This document shows, one piece after another, positions 1-8,385 of a DNA stretch of 64,000 nucleotides. The stretch covers positions 20,954 through 84,953 of the forward strand of contig CAZWBQ010000006.1 of assembly GCA_964632545.1 (NCBI GenBank), read 5' to 3'. Position 1 is the stretch's first letter. Each line of letters opens with the position of its first letter. This stretch comes from UBA7398 sp964632545 (GTDB lineage: Bacteria > Actinomycetota > Actinomycetes > Nanopelagicales > Nanopelagicaceae). The translations under genes and the position numbers were made by a program. The notes under the pieces were generated by a model, which was given only the letters and a program-made list of their open reading frames with translations, was not told where the DNA came from and made no database searches.

Positions 1-638
1 AGCGCTTTAGCTTTTTCGCCTTCAGTTTCTACCCATTTGCGCCAGCCAGGAGTGTTTACAGAACAAGGCTGAATCGCATTAACGCGAATTTTTGACTTCG
101 CCCATTCAATTGCAAGCTCGCGCGTCATTTGATTAACGCCACCTTTTGCAACGCTATATGCGAAGTTGCCGCGACCGATTGCAGAGCTACCAGCAATTGA
201 ACTTATATTTACAATGGCACCAGGCTTTTTCGCAGCAATAACCAATTTAGAAAACTCGCGCGCGTTTAAGAAATATCCAGTTAAAGAAGTTCCAATTACG
301 GTATCCCAAATTTCAAGAGTTGTATCTTGTGGTGGGGTATGAGTCCCGGCAGCAGCGTTGTTGACTAAAATGTCGGCCATTCCAAATTCTTTTGCAACAA
401 ATTTAAAGAGCGCAATTACATCTGCTTCAACGCTCGAGTTTGCTTTGAATGTAACGGCAGAAACTCCACGAGCTTCCAATTCCGCTTTCCCGGCAGCAAG
501 ACCAACTTCGTCGATATCAGCCATAATAATTTTTGCACCATCGCCACCGAGTTGTCGGCAAACTTCCATACCAATTCCACCAGCAGCGCCTGTTATTACA
601 ATTACTTTGCCAGCTAAACTAAATGCGTTATTACTCAT
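1..638 (-). CDS. SDR-family NAD(P)-dependent oxidoreductase, 3' end cut by window edge
   Basis: 212 codons are visible from an ATG at 638, preceded by an AAAAGGA ribosome site. The Rossmann cofactor motif TGAAGGIG lies at residues 16-23, an NNAA motif near residue 93, a Ser in the NISS stretch, and the catalytic YSVAK near residue 163, so this is a classical short-chain dehydrogenase; about 40 C-terminal residues are outside the window. It is the last visible gene of the leftward operon, 12 bp after the E1 beta gene, so it probably oxidises or reduces a hydroxy/keto intermediate of the same pathway. The substrate cannot be inferred. Confidence 0.88.
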   Translation of the reverse strand, partial: MSNNAFSLAGKVIVITGAAGGIGMEVCRQLGGDGAKIIMADIDEVGLAAGKAELEARGVSAVTFKANSSVEADVIALFKFVAKEFGMADILVNNAAAGTHTPPQDTTLEIWDTVIGTSLTGYFLNAREFSKLVIAAKKPGAIVNISSIAGSSAIGRGNFAYSVAKGGVNQMTRELAIEWAKSKIRVNAIQPCSVNTPGWRKWVETEGEKAKA

Positions 639-650
639 AATTTTTCCTTT

Positions 651-1637
651 TTAGTAGGACATCACTTGTTTTATGGCTTTTGATACTTGATCCACTGAAG
701 GAATTGCGGCTTCAGACATTGCAGGGTTTGCGCTAAGTGGTGCACGTACTGCGCCAACTCTTACGATTGGACCCTTTAACGATTTGAAGTTGCGTTCAGA
801 AGCAGTTGCAGCAATTTCTGCAGTGATTGAACCGAATAATGGAGCTTCATCTAGTACCACCACGCGGCCGTATTTAGTTACTGCGGCATCGATAGCGTCC
901 TGATCAATTGGATAAAGTGTCCGTAAATCAATGACTTCTACCGATACTCCTTCAGCTTCCAAAGCTTGTGCTGCTTTAGTAGCAGTAACTACGGAGTATC
1001 CATAAGTAATGATTGCAGCATCTTTACCAGGCTTTACAGTTTTCGCTTTACCAAATGGTACGAAGTAATTTTCATCGCCAATTTCACCACGGATACCGGA
1101 TAATTTCTTATGCATTAAGAATACGACCGGATCTTCGTTACGAAGCGCAGTTTTGATTAGACCCTTAACATCCATCGGAGTTGATGGGACTGCAAGCGAA
1201 AGACCAGCAGTATGTGCAAAGAAAGATTCGAGTGAGTTGCAATGGTGAGCTCCACCAAGTGCAACACCTGAAGTTGCTCGAATTACCAACGGCACTGGTC
1301 GATCGAACATAAATCGAATCTTTGCAGCTTGGTTAATGATTTCATCCATCGCGCCAAGTGAAAAATCGATGAAATTCAAATCAACGATTGGATGGCAGCC
1401 ATACATGGCCGCGCCCATACCGGCAGCAACCATTGCAGCTTCAGAGATAGGTGCATCTCGAACTTGTTTGAGACCAAACTCCTGCGCGATACCTTTTACT
1501 TGCGCAAAGTGGCCCCCGCGTTCTACCAAATCGGTTCCGAGAATAAAGATTTTCTTATTGCGGTTCATCTCTTCGCGCACACCGGATTGGAATGCTTCAG
1601 AGTAGGTAGGGGTAACGGCTTTTACCTCAGTTGTCAT
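651..1637 (-). CDS. 2-oxoacid dehydrogenase E1 component, beta subunit
   Basis: This 328-residue protein has the transketolase pyrimidine-binding domain (about 10-190) followed by the transketolase C-terminal domain (about 205-325). It matches the beta chain of two-chain pyruvate, acetoin or branched-chain 2-oxoacid dehydrogenases in length and in the E1-beta blocks SEAAMVAAGMGAAM and IDLRTLYPID. With the alpha chain encoded just upstream (4-bp ATGA overlap) it would form an alpha2beta2 thiamine-diphosphate enzyme that decarboxylates a 2-oxoacid and passes the acyl group to a lipoyl domain. Acetoin dehydrogenase (AcoB) is the closest general type. The actual substrate is unknown, and no E2 or E3 gene is visible nearby. 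Confidence 0.88.
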   Translation of the reverse strand: MTTEVKAVTPTYSEAFQSGVREEMNRNKKIFILGTDLVERGGHFAQVKGIAQEFGLKQVRDAPISEAAMVAAGMGAAMYGCHPIVDLNFIDFSLGAMDEIINQAAKIRFMFDRPVPLVIRATSGVALGGAHHCNSLESFFAHTAGLSLAVPSTPMDVKGLIKTALRNEDPVVFLMHKKLSGIRGEIGDENYFVPFGKAKTVKPGKDAAIITYGYSVVTATKAAQALEAEGVSVEVIDLRTLYPIDQDAIDAAVTKYGRVVVLDEAPLFGSITAEIAATASERNFKSLKGPIVRVGAVRAPLSANPAMSEAAIPSVDQVSKAIKQVMSY

Positions 1638-2620
1638 AGTTGAACTCCTAACTTTCCTGAATCTACCCCTTGGGTAACTGATGAAACCTCTGGTTCTGGT
1701 GAAGATTCGGCGAAAGCAACAGCTTCATCAATCTCTTTTCGAACTGATGCGCGAAGTTCATCAACTTCGGCTTGGGTAGCAAATCCAGAAGAGATAACCA
1801 CTTCAGTAAATTTATCGATTGGATCTTGGGTAGTTCGCCATTGGGCAATTTCTTCTTGAGTTCGATATTGGCCTTTTTCACCTACGTTATGGCCGTAATA
1901 CCTATATGTAAGTGCGTTTATAAAGGTGGGGCCTTCACCGGCAAGCGCTCGCTCGCGGGCTTCTGAAACATATTTACGAACTTCAAGAACATCTTGACCA
2001 TCGATGTTGTAAGCAGGTAAGCCAAATCCAGATGCGCGTTTAGCTAAATCTCCGCCACCAGTTACTCGACCAACAAAAGTTTCTACCGCGTATTGGTTGT
2101 TATCAACCAGAATAATTAACGGCAGCTTCCAAATCGAAGCCATATTTATTGACTCCCAAGTTCTACCGGTGTTCATGCCGCCATCACCAACAAAACCAAC
2201 TGCAATTTTCTTATCGCCAATATGTTGAATACCAAGGGCTGCACCCATCGCAATTCCAACGCCAGCGCCAACAATTCCATTGCCACCGAAGTGTCCTTCA
2301 GTCACTTCAGCTAAATGCATCGAGCCACCACGACCATGTGATATTCCAGTCGCTTTAGTAAACAACTCAGCCATAACAGATTTTGCTGAGTAACCTTTTG
2401 CAAGAGTGTGGTGATGAGATCTATGAGTTGTTGCGATTACATCATCTTTCGCAATCGAAGAAAGTGTTCCAACAGCTACCGCTTCTTGTCCAGAAGAGTT
2501 ATGCATTCCGCCCGGAACTTTTCCACGCAAACATAATTTATCTGCAGTCTCTTCGAAGTCGCGGATCACCATCATCTGACGGAGCAGAGATAGTGCAGTG
2601 GCTTTATCTAGATTAGACAT
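1634..2620 (-). CDS. 2-oxoacid dehydrogenase E1 component, alpha subunit (ThDP-binding)
   Basis: This 328-residue E1 alpha chain carries the thiamine-diphosphate motif: GDGG at residues 145-148 and NN at 174-175, plus the HGRGGSMH block at 95-102 typical of PdhA/AcoA proteins. It pairs with the beta subunit encoded next (4-bp overlap) and follows the lipoyl-domain gene by only 3 bp, so the three are probably cotranslated. Length and motifs fit pyruvate/acetoin dehydrogenase alpha subunits. The substrate could be pyruvate, acetoin or a pathway-specific 2-oxoacid; operon context favours a specialised catabolic role over the central pyruvate dehydrogenase. Confidence 0.88.
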   Translation of the reverse strand: MSNLDKATALSLLRQMMVIRDFEETADKLCLRGKVPGGMHNSSGQEAVAVGTLSSIAKDDVIATTHRSHHHTLAKGYSAKSVMAELFTKATGISHGRGGSMHLAEVTEGHFGGNGIVGAGVGIAMGAALGIQHIGDKKIAVGFVGDGGMNTGRTWESINMASIWKLPLIILVDNNQYAVETFVGRVTGGGDLAKRASGFGLPAYNIDGQDVLEVRKYVSEARERALAGEGPTFINALTYRYYGHNVGEKGQYRTQEEIAQWRTTQDPIDKFTEVVISSGFATQAEVDELRASVRKEIDEAVAFAESSPEPEVSSVTQGVDSGKLGVQL

Positions 2621-2623
2621 TTC

Positions 2624-2872
2624 CTACTCCACTTCGCCAGGTGCAAGCACCACAGCTATCGTATTTCCGGCAGGTACTTCTTCGTTTGCGGCATATCTAT
2701 GTTTTCCAAGGACTCCAGAAGTTTCAGCTGGTAAATCTAAAGTAGTTTTATCAGTTTCAATCACAGCTACAACATCGCCGGCGTTAACTGCATCGCCCGG
2801 TTGTTTTAACCATTCAAGCAACATCGCATTATCCATCGCCATTCCAAGCGCCGGAACGAAAATCTCTTCCAT
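2624..2872 (-). CDS. free-standing lipoyl-domain protein (82 aa)
   Basis: The whole protein is one biotinyl/lipoyl domain. The modification site is Lys42 within IETDKTT, the usual hairpin DK[TA] signature of lipoyl domains rather than the MKM of biotinyl domains. There is no peripheral-subunit-binding domain and no acyltransferase catalytic domain, so it is far shorter than an E2 (about 400 residues or more). It sits between the 2-hydroxyacid dehydrogenase gene (19 bp gap) and E1 alpha (3 bp gap). It could act as a detached swinging arm that takes the acyl group from E1; the acceptor enzyme is unknown. Lipoylation is inferred, not shown. Confidence 0.85.
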   Translation of the reverse strand: MEEIFVPALGMAMDNAMLLEWLKQPGDAVNAGDVVAVIETDKTTLDLPAETSGVLGKHRYAANEEVPAGNTIAVVLAPGEVE

Positions 2873-2891
2873 TTATATGTCTCCTTTATTC

Positions 2892-3863
2892 CTAGAATGG
2901 GCCAGCTGCGAATTTGCCATTACTTATTGATTGTTTTGTAATGAAATTTACTGCGTCCATTAATCCCCATTCGACTAAGCGAGGTCCCGAACTCTTCGAG
3001 TACCAAGCTATGTGTGGAGAGAGCAGTAAATTTTTAGTTTTGCGAATTGGTGCATCTTCAGCAAGCGGCTCTTTCTCGAATACATCGAGGCCAGCGCCAT
3101 CTAAATGCCCACTTTCAAGTGCTTCCATTAAAGCGGCTTCATCAATTAAACCACCGCGAGAAACGTTTACTAAAATAGAACCTTTTTGCATCAACGCTAA
3201 CTCACGCTTGCCAATCATGTGATGCGTTGATGGCATATAGGGAGCGTGCATGCTTATGACCTTGCACTTAGTTAGAAGTTCATCAAGATTTGTGGTCATG
3301 GTTACACCAGGGATTGCTTCAGTAACTGCTGGATCAAACCCAATTACATCTTTTACAAATGGTTGCATTTTCTTAATAAATGTCTGGCCAATTCGGCCAC
3401 AACCGATTACGCCGAGCGTCGAATCTTGCAGCGAAGTTATTTCAGCAATTTGGGTTGCTGGAATCCATTTACCGTTCTGTGTTGTGACTGTTGCTTGGTA
3501 AATTCCGCGATGCAAAGCTAGTGCCATAGCCGCTGCGTGATTTGCTACTTCGTTGTATGCGTAAGTAGGTTGGAAAATAACCGGTAATTTATATTTTGCC
3601 GCAGCAACTAAGTCAATACTGTCCAAACCAACGCCGAGACGACTTATACATTTAACCGACTCCGGCATTTGCGAAATTTTCTCTTCAGTCATTTTATGAA
3701 GTGCAACTACAACTGCGGCGCAATCTTTAGCAGTGGCTTGTAATTCTGCGAGCGTATCAACCGGGCCAAAAACAACGTCAAAATCGAATTTTTCTGCAAC
3801 AGTAGTTGCCCAAGTCGGATCAGCTAGCGCGCCTTCTGCTATGGCAATTTTGACTTTAGGCAT
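2892..3863 (-). CDS. D-isomer-specific 2-hydroxyacid dehydrogenase, NAD-binding
   Basis: This 323-residue protein belongs to the 2-hydroxyacid dehydrogenase / C-terminal-binding-protein superfamily. The NAD motif GCGRIG is at 154-159, and the catalytic triad is Arg236 (VSRGG), Glu265 and His284 (SPHIAW). It should interconvert a 2-hydroxyacid and a 2-oxoacid with NAD(H). It is the first gene of the leftward operon and starts 106 bp from the divergent FAH-family gene. A second, different member of the same family is in the rightward operon, so the pathway probably has two such steps or handles two stereo-forms. The substrate is unresolved. Confidence 0.87.
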   Translation of the reverse strand: MPKVKIAIAEGALADPTWATTVAEKFDFDVVFGPVDTLAELQATAKDCAAVVVALHKMTEEKISQMPESVKCISRLGVGLDSIDLVAAAKYKLPVIFQPTYAYNEVANHAAAMALALHRGIYQATVTTQNGKWIPATQIAEITSLQDSTLGVIGCGRIGQTFIKKMQPFVKDVIGFDPAVTEAIPGVTMTTNLDELLTKCKVISMHAPYMPSTHHMIGKRELALMQKGSILVNVSRGGLIDEAALMEALESGHLDGAGLDVFEKEPLAEDAPIRKTKNLLLSPHIAWYSKSSGPRLVEWGLMDAVNFITKQSISNGKFAAGPF

Positions 3864-3893
3864 CGATTTCTCCTCGGATAGGCTCAGGGGTTT

Positions 3894-3905
3894 ACTGTAT
3901 ACAAT
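3894..3905. promoter_or_regulatory. candidate GntR/FadR-type operator in divergent promoter
   Basis: The 106-bp gap between the two divergent catabolic operons contains TGTATACA (3896-3903), a perfect 8-bp palindrome whose extension ACTGTATACAAT is symmetric at 10 of 12 positions. This resembles operators of FadR-subfamily GntR repressors (ATTGTATACAAT-like). A second short inverted repeat, TACCC (3906-3910) and GGGTA (3918-3922), follows directly. No GntR gene is in the window, so the regulator would be encoded elsewhere. Symmetry is seen; the binding protein is inference. Confidence 0.4.
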
Positions 3906-3969
3906 TACCCATCAGAGGGGTAGTGTTTAGCCCTATCAATATTGCCAAGCTCAAAAGAGAGGGAAAATC

Positions 3970-4626
3970 ATGAATTTGCCACTTCCTATGCCTGGAAAAG
4001 TCATTGCAGTCGGCTTAAATTACAAAGATCATGCAAAAGAAGCCGGGGTGCCGCTGCCATTAGCACCAGTCCTATTTACTAAGTGGACTACCTCTCTGAT
4101 TCCTAATGGCGCAAATATCACTTTACATAAAGGCGTAACTCAACTCGATTGGGAAGCTGAATTTGCGGTAGTTATTGGCAAACGGGCCTCACATGTTTCA
4201 GAGAGTGATGCTCTTAGCTATGTTTCTGGTTACACCTGCATGAATGATGTAACTGATCGTGAAGCACAAACTAAAGATGGCCAATGGGTACGCAGCAAGT
4301 CCTACGACACTTATGGCCCAATCGGACCAGTTATCGTGCCAGCCAGCCAGATTCCAGATCCACATAATTTAAAAATTGAAGCTCGGTTAAATGGCAAGAC
4401 TATGCAAACTAGCAACACCAGCAACTTAATTTTTAATGTTCCTTATTTGATTTCGTATATCAGTCAACGCGTTACTTTAGAAGCTGGCGATGTCATCACC
4501 ACCGGAACTCCGCATGGAGTTGGAACTTTTTACAAACCTCCTATCTTCATGAAAGATGGCGATGTAATTGAGATCGAAATTGAAAAAATTGGAATTCTGA
4601 AGAACCAAGTGGTGGCTGAGAAGTAA
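3970..4626 (+). CDS. fumarylacetoacetate hydrolase (FAH) family protein
   Basis: This 218-residue protein has the FAH fold signature: GLNYKDHAKEAG at 15-26, metal-binding acidic residues Glu62, Glu64 (LDWEAEFAVVIG) and Asp93 (NDVTDREAQ), the SKSYDTYGPIGP block at 109-120, and a TTGTPHGVG block near the end. Members hydrolyse C-C bonds of 2,4-diketo acids, decarboxylate oxaloacetate, or isomerise and decarboxylate dioates. It has a good AGAGAGGG ribosome site and overlaps the following SDR gene by one base (TAATG). The FAH-SDR pair resembles the last steps of non-phosphorylating deoxy-sugar-acid pathways, where an SDR forms a 2,4-diketo-3-deoxy acid and an FAH enzyme cleaves it. That assignment is inference. 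Confidence 0.87.
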   Translation: MNLPLPMPGKVIAVGLNYKDHAKEAGVPLPLAPVLFTKWTTSLIPNGANITLHKGVTQLDWEAEFAVVIGKRASHVSESDALSYVSGYTCMNDVTDREAQTKDGQWVRSKSYDTYGPIGPVIVPASQIPDPHNLKIEARLNGKTMQTSNTSNLIFNVPYLISYISQRVTLEAGDVITTGTPHGVGTFYKPPIFMKDGDVIEIEIEKIGILKNQVVAEK

Positions 4627-5393
4627 TGAGTTACAAGGGTTCAAATCGGAAGCTTGCCTTAATTACCGGTGGTGCTAATGGAATTGGATTAGCAACCGCC
4701 GATAATTTGGCGCAAAAAGGCTACGACCTATTCTTAATTGATAAAGATTTGGCAAATTTAGAAGTTGCTAAAACGAGTTTATTAAGACATGGCACAACAG
4801 TTGAGGTATTGAACCTTGATCTATCCGATGGCGTAAATGTATTAGATGTTTTAACCAAGAAAACTAATGAATTTGAAGTTGATGCGCTAGTAAACAACGC
4901 AGGGATAGGTTTTGCGCGAACTGTTGAACAAACGACGCTTGACGAATGGGACTTAACTTTTGATGTAAATATCAAAGCTACTTTCATTATGTGCAAAGTG
5001 ATTGTTCCCCAGATGATTAAAAGAGGCGGCGGAGTAGTTGTTAACGTCGCATCGGCAGGCGCAGTTGTCGGACTTAAAAATCGGGTCGCTTATTGTGCAT
5101 CTAAGTCAGCGGTTGTCGGTCTAACAAGATGTATCGCCGCAGACCACGCACTTGATGGAATTCGCATTAATGCAATCGCTCCAGGAACCGTTGATTCAAC
5201 TTGGATTGGACGAATCCTTTCTGATGCACCTGATCCAGTTGCCACTAGAAAATTAATGGAAGCCCGTCAACTTGATGGCCGTATGGGAACACCGGAAGAA
5301 GTTGCACACGGCATCGCATTTTTGTTAAGTCCAGAAGCGCGCTTTGTGAATGGTTCAGTATTCTCGATGGATGCGGGGTTAACTGCAGTATGA
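4626..5393 (+). CDS. SDR-family NAD(P)-dependent dehydrogenase
   Basis: This 255-residue classical SDR has the cofactor motif TGGANGIG at 14-21, NNAG at 90-93, catalytic Ser143, and Tyr156/Lys160 in YCASK. It is translationally coupled on both sides, by TAATG with the FAH gene and by ATGA with the aldolase gene. Family members oxidise a secondary alcohol of sugars or hydroxyacids with NAD(P). In context it may oxidise a 2-keto-3-deoxy sugar acid at C4 before FAH-type cleavage, as known for L-rhamnonate and L-fuconate pathways in other bacteria. It is distinct from the partial SDR at the left edge. Confidence 0.87.
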   Translation: MSYKGSNRKLALITGGANGIGLATADNLAQKGYDLFLIDKDLANLEVAKTSLLRHGTTVEVLNLDLSDGVNVLDVLTKKTNEFEVDALVNNAGIGFARTVEQTTLDEWDLTFDVNIKATFIMCKVIVPQMIKRGGGVVVNVASAGAVVGLKNRVAYCASKSAVVGLTRCIAADHALDGIRINAIAPGTVDSTWIGRILSDAPDPVATRKLMEARQLDGRMGTPEEVAHGIAFLLSPEARFVNGSVFSMDAGLTAV

Positions 5394-5998
5394 CCAGAAC
5401 TTTTAACTCTGGCGTAATCGCAGTTATAAGAACTGATAATCCTGATGATGCGCTCTTAATTGCGCGCGCGTTAAATGACACTGTTGTAGATTCCATTGAA
5501 GTAACACTCACAGTTCCCAACGCAATCGAAGTAATAAAGACCTTGGTTAGAGAAGGCGTTGAAAGAGTTGGTGCTGGAACTGTAAGGACAGTCGCGCAAG
5601 TAAACGAAGTAGCTAAAGTAGGTGGCGAGTTTGTGGTGTCACCACACTCAGATCGCGAAGTTATTGAAGCAGCGGTTAAGCATGGGTTGAAAGTAACTCC
5701 TGGCGCAGTAACTCCAACTGAGATGGTGCAAGCCATGAAATGGGGCGCAACAGCAGTAAAGATTTTTCCAATTTGGGCAGTTGGTGGAATGGAATATGTT
5801 CGAAGTGTTTTAGAACCACTTCCAGATTTACCGATCGTGGTTTCTGGCGGTGCCACCCCAGAGGAAGTTAAAGATTATTTGAAACTAGGCGTAAAAGGAG
5901 TCTGTTTAGGCGGTGCGCTCTGGAAGCAAGAGATTGTTTCTACCGGGAGCATTGCAGCCGCGCACGATTACGCAGCTCAAGCACTTTCACGAATGTAG
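5390..5998 (+). CDS. 2-keto-3-deoxy-6-phosphogluconate (KDPG/KHG)-type aldolase
   Basis: This 202-residue class I aldolase of the Eda family has the Schiff-base lysine at Lys124 in VKIFP (KFFP in E. coli Eda), catalytic Glu37 in IEVTL, and the GAGTV phosphate/loop block at 62-66. The length is normal for the family. It would split a 2-keto-3-deoxy (phospho)aldonate, giving pyruvate and an aldehyde. It starts inside the SDR stop (ATGA overlap). Substrates vary in this family (KDPG, KDPGal, 4-hydroxy-2-oxoglutarate), so the symbol eda is not assigned. Pyruvate as product fits the pyruvate phosphate dikinase at the operon end. Confidence 0.85.
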   Translation: MTRTFNSGVIAVIRTDNPDDALLIARALNDTVVDSIEVTLTVPNAIEVIKTLVREGVERVGAGTVRTVAQVNEVAKVGGEFVVSPHSDREVIEAAVKHGLKVTPGAVTPTEMVQAMKWGATAVKIFPIWAVGGMEYVRSVLEPLPDLPIVVSGGATPEEVKDYLKLGVKGVCLGGALWKQEIVSTGSIAAAHDYAAQALSRM

Positions 5999-6003
5999 TA
6001 AAA

Positions 6004-8385
6004 GTGGCGATTAGTAACACTGAACTCGAAAAAATACAGCGGAGAATTCTCTGGCTAGCCACGCGAATGATTGATCATGCAAATAATGATCGAATTAATG
6101 TTGATGGTTTAAAAGTAGGCGGACATCAAGCCTCTAGCGCATCACTAGTTACCGTTATGACAGCGCTCTGGTTCAAGTATCTAAAAGCCGATGATCAAGT
6201 GAGCGTTAAACCACATGCATCACCTGTACTACACGCTATTAATTATTTGCTTGGAAATTTAGAGGAGAGTTATTTAACCAAATTACGCGCATTTGGTGGA
6301 CTACAGTCTTATCCATCGCGTACTAAAGACCCTGACCGCGTAGATTTTTCAACTGGATCAGTAGGTCTCGGTGCAGCAGCTCCATTATTTAGTGGAGTAA
6401 CTCGACGATATGTTGACTCGCATTTTGGAGCTCGCCCTAACTCAAAATTCATCGCGTTAATTGGCGATGCGGAATTAGATGAAGGAAACATTTGGGAAGC
6501 TGTTGCGGATCCAGCCACTACTAATCTTGGCAACGTTCTTTGGATTGTTGATTTCAACCGACAATCACTTGATCGAGTTATACCCGGCGTGCGGATTCAT
6601 CAATGGCGGCAACAATTTGAAGCTGCAGGATGGAACGTTGCAGAAGTAAAGTATGGCCAGAAATTAAAGAATTCATTTAGAGAACAAAATAGTGGACCTT
6701 TTCAAGAATGGCTAGATCAAATTCCTAACGAACAGTATCAATCAATTTTTGGATTAGAGCCAGCGGCTGCACGAGCGCGCTTTTTAGAAGGTGCACCAAG
6801 TTCGGTTTTCGATTTTTTTGCCGGCAAAAGTGATGATGAAGTCATGGAAATCGTGACAGATCTTGGCGGCCATGATTTCACTGCCCTGCTTGAAGAATTA
6901 GCTAATTGCGAAAAAGTAATGGATCGGCCAAGCGTAATTTTCGCGTACACGGTTAAAGGTTGGGGCTTGCCACTTGCTGGTAATCCAAGAAACCATAGCG
7001 CAGCTTTAAATTCCACACAGATCTCTGAATTCAGAAAAGAATTAGAATTAGATTTAGAAACCGAATGGAACCCGTTTGAATCCAATTCAGATTTAGGCAA
7101 AATTTGCCAAAGCCGTAAAACTGATTTACAGCGAAGTAATCAAGTGGCTACGATTGAATGCAACATCCCCGATAGTTCAAAATTACAATTTAAATCTAGC
7201 AATTCAACGCAAGAAGCGTTTGGACGAATATTAACTACACTTTCTCGAGATTCTGAGCTTGCAAAATATATTGTTACAACTGCCCCAGATGTAGCCACTT
7301 CAACAAATCTTGGCGGTTTTATAAATAGAGTTGGTGTTTTTTCTCCGATCGAAAAGCGAGCTTGGAATGTAGATCCAGTTTTAAAATGGGCAGAAGGACC
7401 AACTGGACAACATATCGAACTTGGCATAAGTGAGATGAATTTATTTATGCTTTTAGGGGCGCTCGGTTTGTCGGATGTCCACTCGGGACAAAAATTGATT
7501 CCAATCGGGACCGTTTATGATCCCTTTGTCCTTCGTGGACTAGATTCACTTCTGCACGGTGTTTACTCAGAGTCTAGATTTATTATTGCTGGCACACCTT
7601 CTGGCGTAACGCTCGCACCTGAAGGCGGCGCGCATCAATCCTCAATCACTGCATCGGTAGGAATCGAACTCCCAGGGATGGTTTTGATCGAACCTTCATA
7701 TGCAACTGCGTTAGATTGGCTGTTATGTGACGCAATTTCTAGCGTAGCTACTTTAACTTTGAAGAATAAAAAGGAAGTGGTTTATTATTTCCGGCTCTCA
7801 ACTAGAGCCGTGGCGCAAGACCCTTTTGAGAAAGCCAAGGATCGAATCGGCGAAGAAAATCTACGGAATCAAGTATTAAACGGGGCCTATCAGCTAATTG
7901 ATGGGAAAGTTGCGCTGCAAGAATTAGGAATTGAATCTGCATTTGCACCTGAAATTAATTTAGTTTCAACTGGAGTAGTAATACCTGAAGTGCTAGCAGC
8001 AGCTCAGCAGTTGACCGAAAAAGGAATTATCGCAAACGTCGTTGATGTGGTTAGCCCAAGTCGAATTTTCCAAAACTGGCAGAGTTCAACAAAAAATGCA
8101 ATTCAAGATATAAGCCACTTACAAGGTTCTAATTTCATAGAAACTTTAATTTCAAATAAAAATCCAATTGTTTCTGTTCACGATGCATCTTCGCATGCAA
8201 TGGCTTGGCTTGGATCCGCTTTAGGTGTGCACCAGATTTCATTAGGAGTTGACGCTTTTGGACAATCCGGAACGATTCCAGATCTATATCGAATTAATCA
8301 GCTCGATACTGAATCAATAGTTAAGGCTGCTACATATGCAATTGCAAAGAAAGAAATGGCAACGAGTGTAGGTAAAAATGTCTAA
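6004..8385 (+). CDS. transketolase-like / single-chain E1 (AceE-related) ThDP enzyme
   Basis: This 793-residue protein has both transketolase ThDP domains in one chain plus a C-terminal transketolase-like domain. KPHASP lies at 69-74 and the ThDP motif GDAELDEG at 154-161, with DFNRQSLD at 183-190. GDxE(L/M)DE and the NxQxLD tail resemble homodimeric pyruvate dehydrogenase AceE rather than true transketolase, but it is about 100 residues shorter than AceE and diverges in the middle. It starts with GTG 5 bp after the aldolase stop and overlaps the next gene by 8 bp. It probably decarboxylates or transfers a ketol from a 2-oxoacid of this pathway. The reaction is unassigned. Confidence 0.75.
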   Translation: MAISNTELEKIQRRILWLATRMIDHANNDRINVDGLKVGGHQASSASLVTVMTALWFKYLKADDQVSVKPHASPVLHAINYLLGNLEESYLTKLRAFGGLQSYPSRTKDPDRVDFSTGSVGLGAAAPLFSGVTRRYVDSHFGARPNSKFIALIGDAELDEGNIWEAVADPATTNLGNVLWIVDFNRQSLDRVIPGVRIHQWRQQFEAAGWNVAEVKYGQKLKNSFREQNSGPFQEWLDQIPNEQYQSIFGLEPAAARARFLEGAPSSVFDFFAGKSDDEVMEIVTDLGGHDFTALLEELANCEKVMDRPSVIFAYTVKGWGLPLAGNPRNHSAALNSTQISEFRKELELDLETEWNPFESNSDLGKICQSRKTDLQRSNQVATIECNIPDSSKLQFKSSNSTQEAFGRILTTLSRDSELAKYIVTTAPDVATSTNLGGFINRVGVFSPIEKRAWNVDPVLKWAEGPTGQHIELGISEMNLFMLLGALGLSDVHSGQKLIPIGTVYDPFVLRGLDSLLHGVYSESRFIIAGTPSGVTLAPEGGAHQSSITASVGIELPGMVLIEPSYATALDWLLCDAISSVATLTLKNKKEVVYYFRLSTRAVAQDPFEKAKDRIGEENLRNQVLNGAYQLIDGKVALQELGIESAFAPEINLVSTGVVIPEVLAAAQQLTEKGIIANVVDVVSPSRIFQNWQSSTKNAIQDISHLQGSNFIETLISNKNPIVSVHDASSHAMAWLGSALGVHQISLGVDAFGQSGTIPDLYRINQLDTESIVKAATYAIAKKEMATSVGKNV

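Noticed and set aside
5245..5856. 203-codon open frame antisense to the SDR and aldolase genes
   Set aside because: It spans two genes that are coupled on the other strand and carry intact catalytic motifs; low-complexity Thr/Ser composition.
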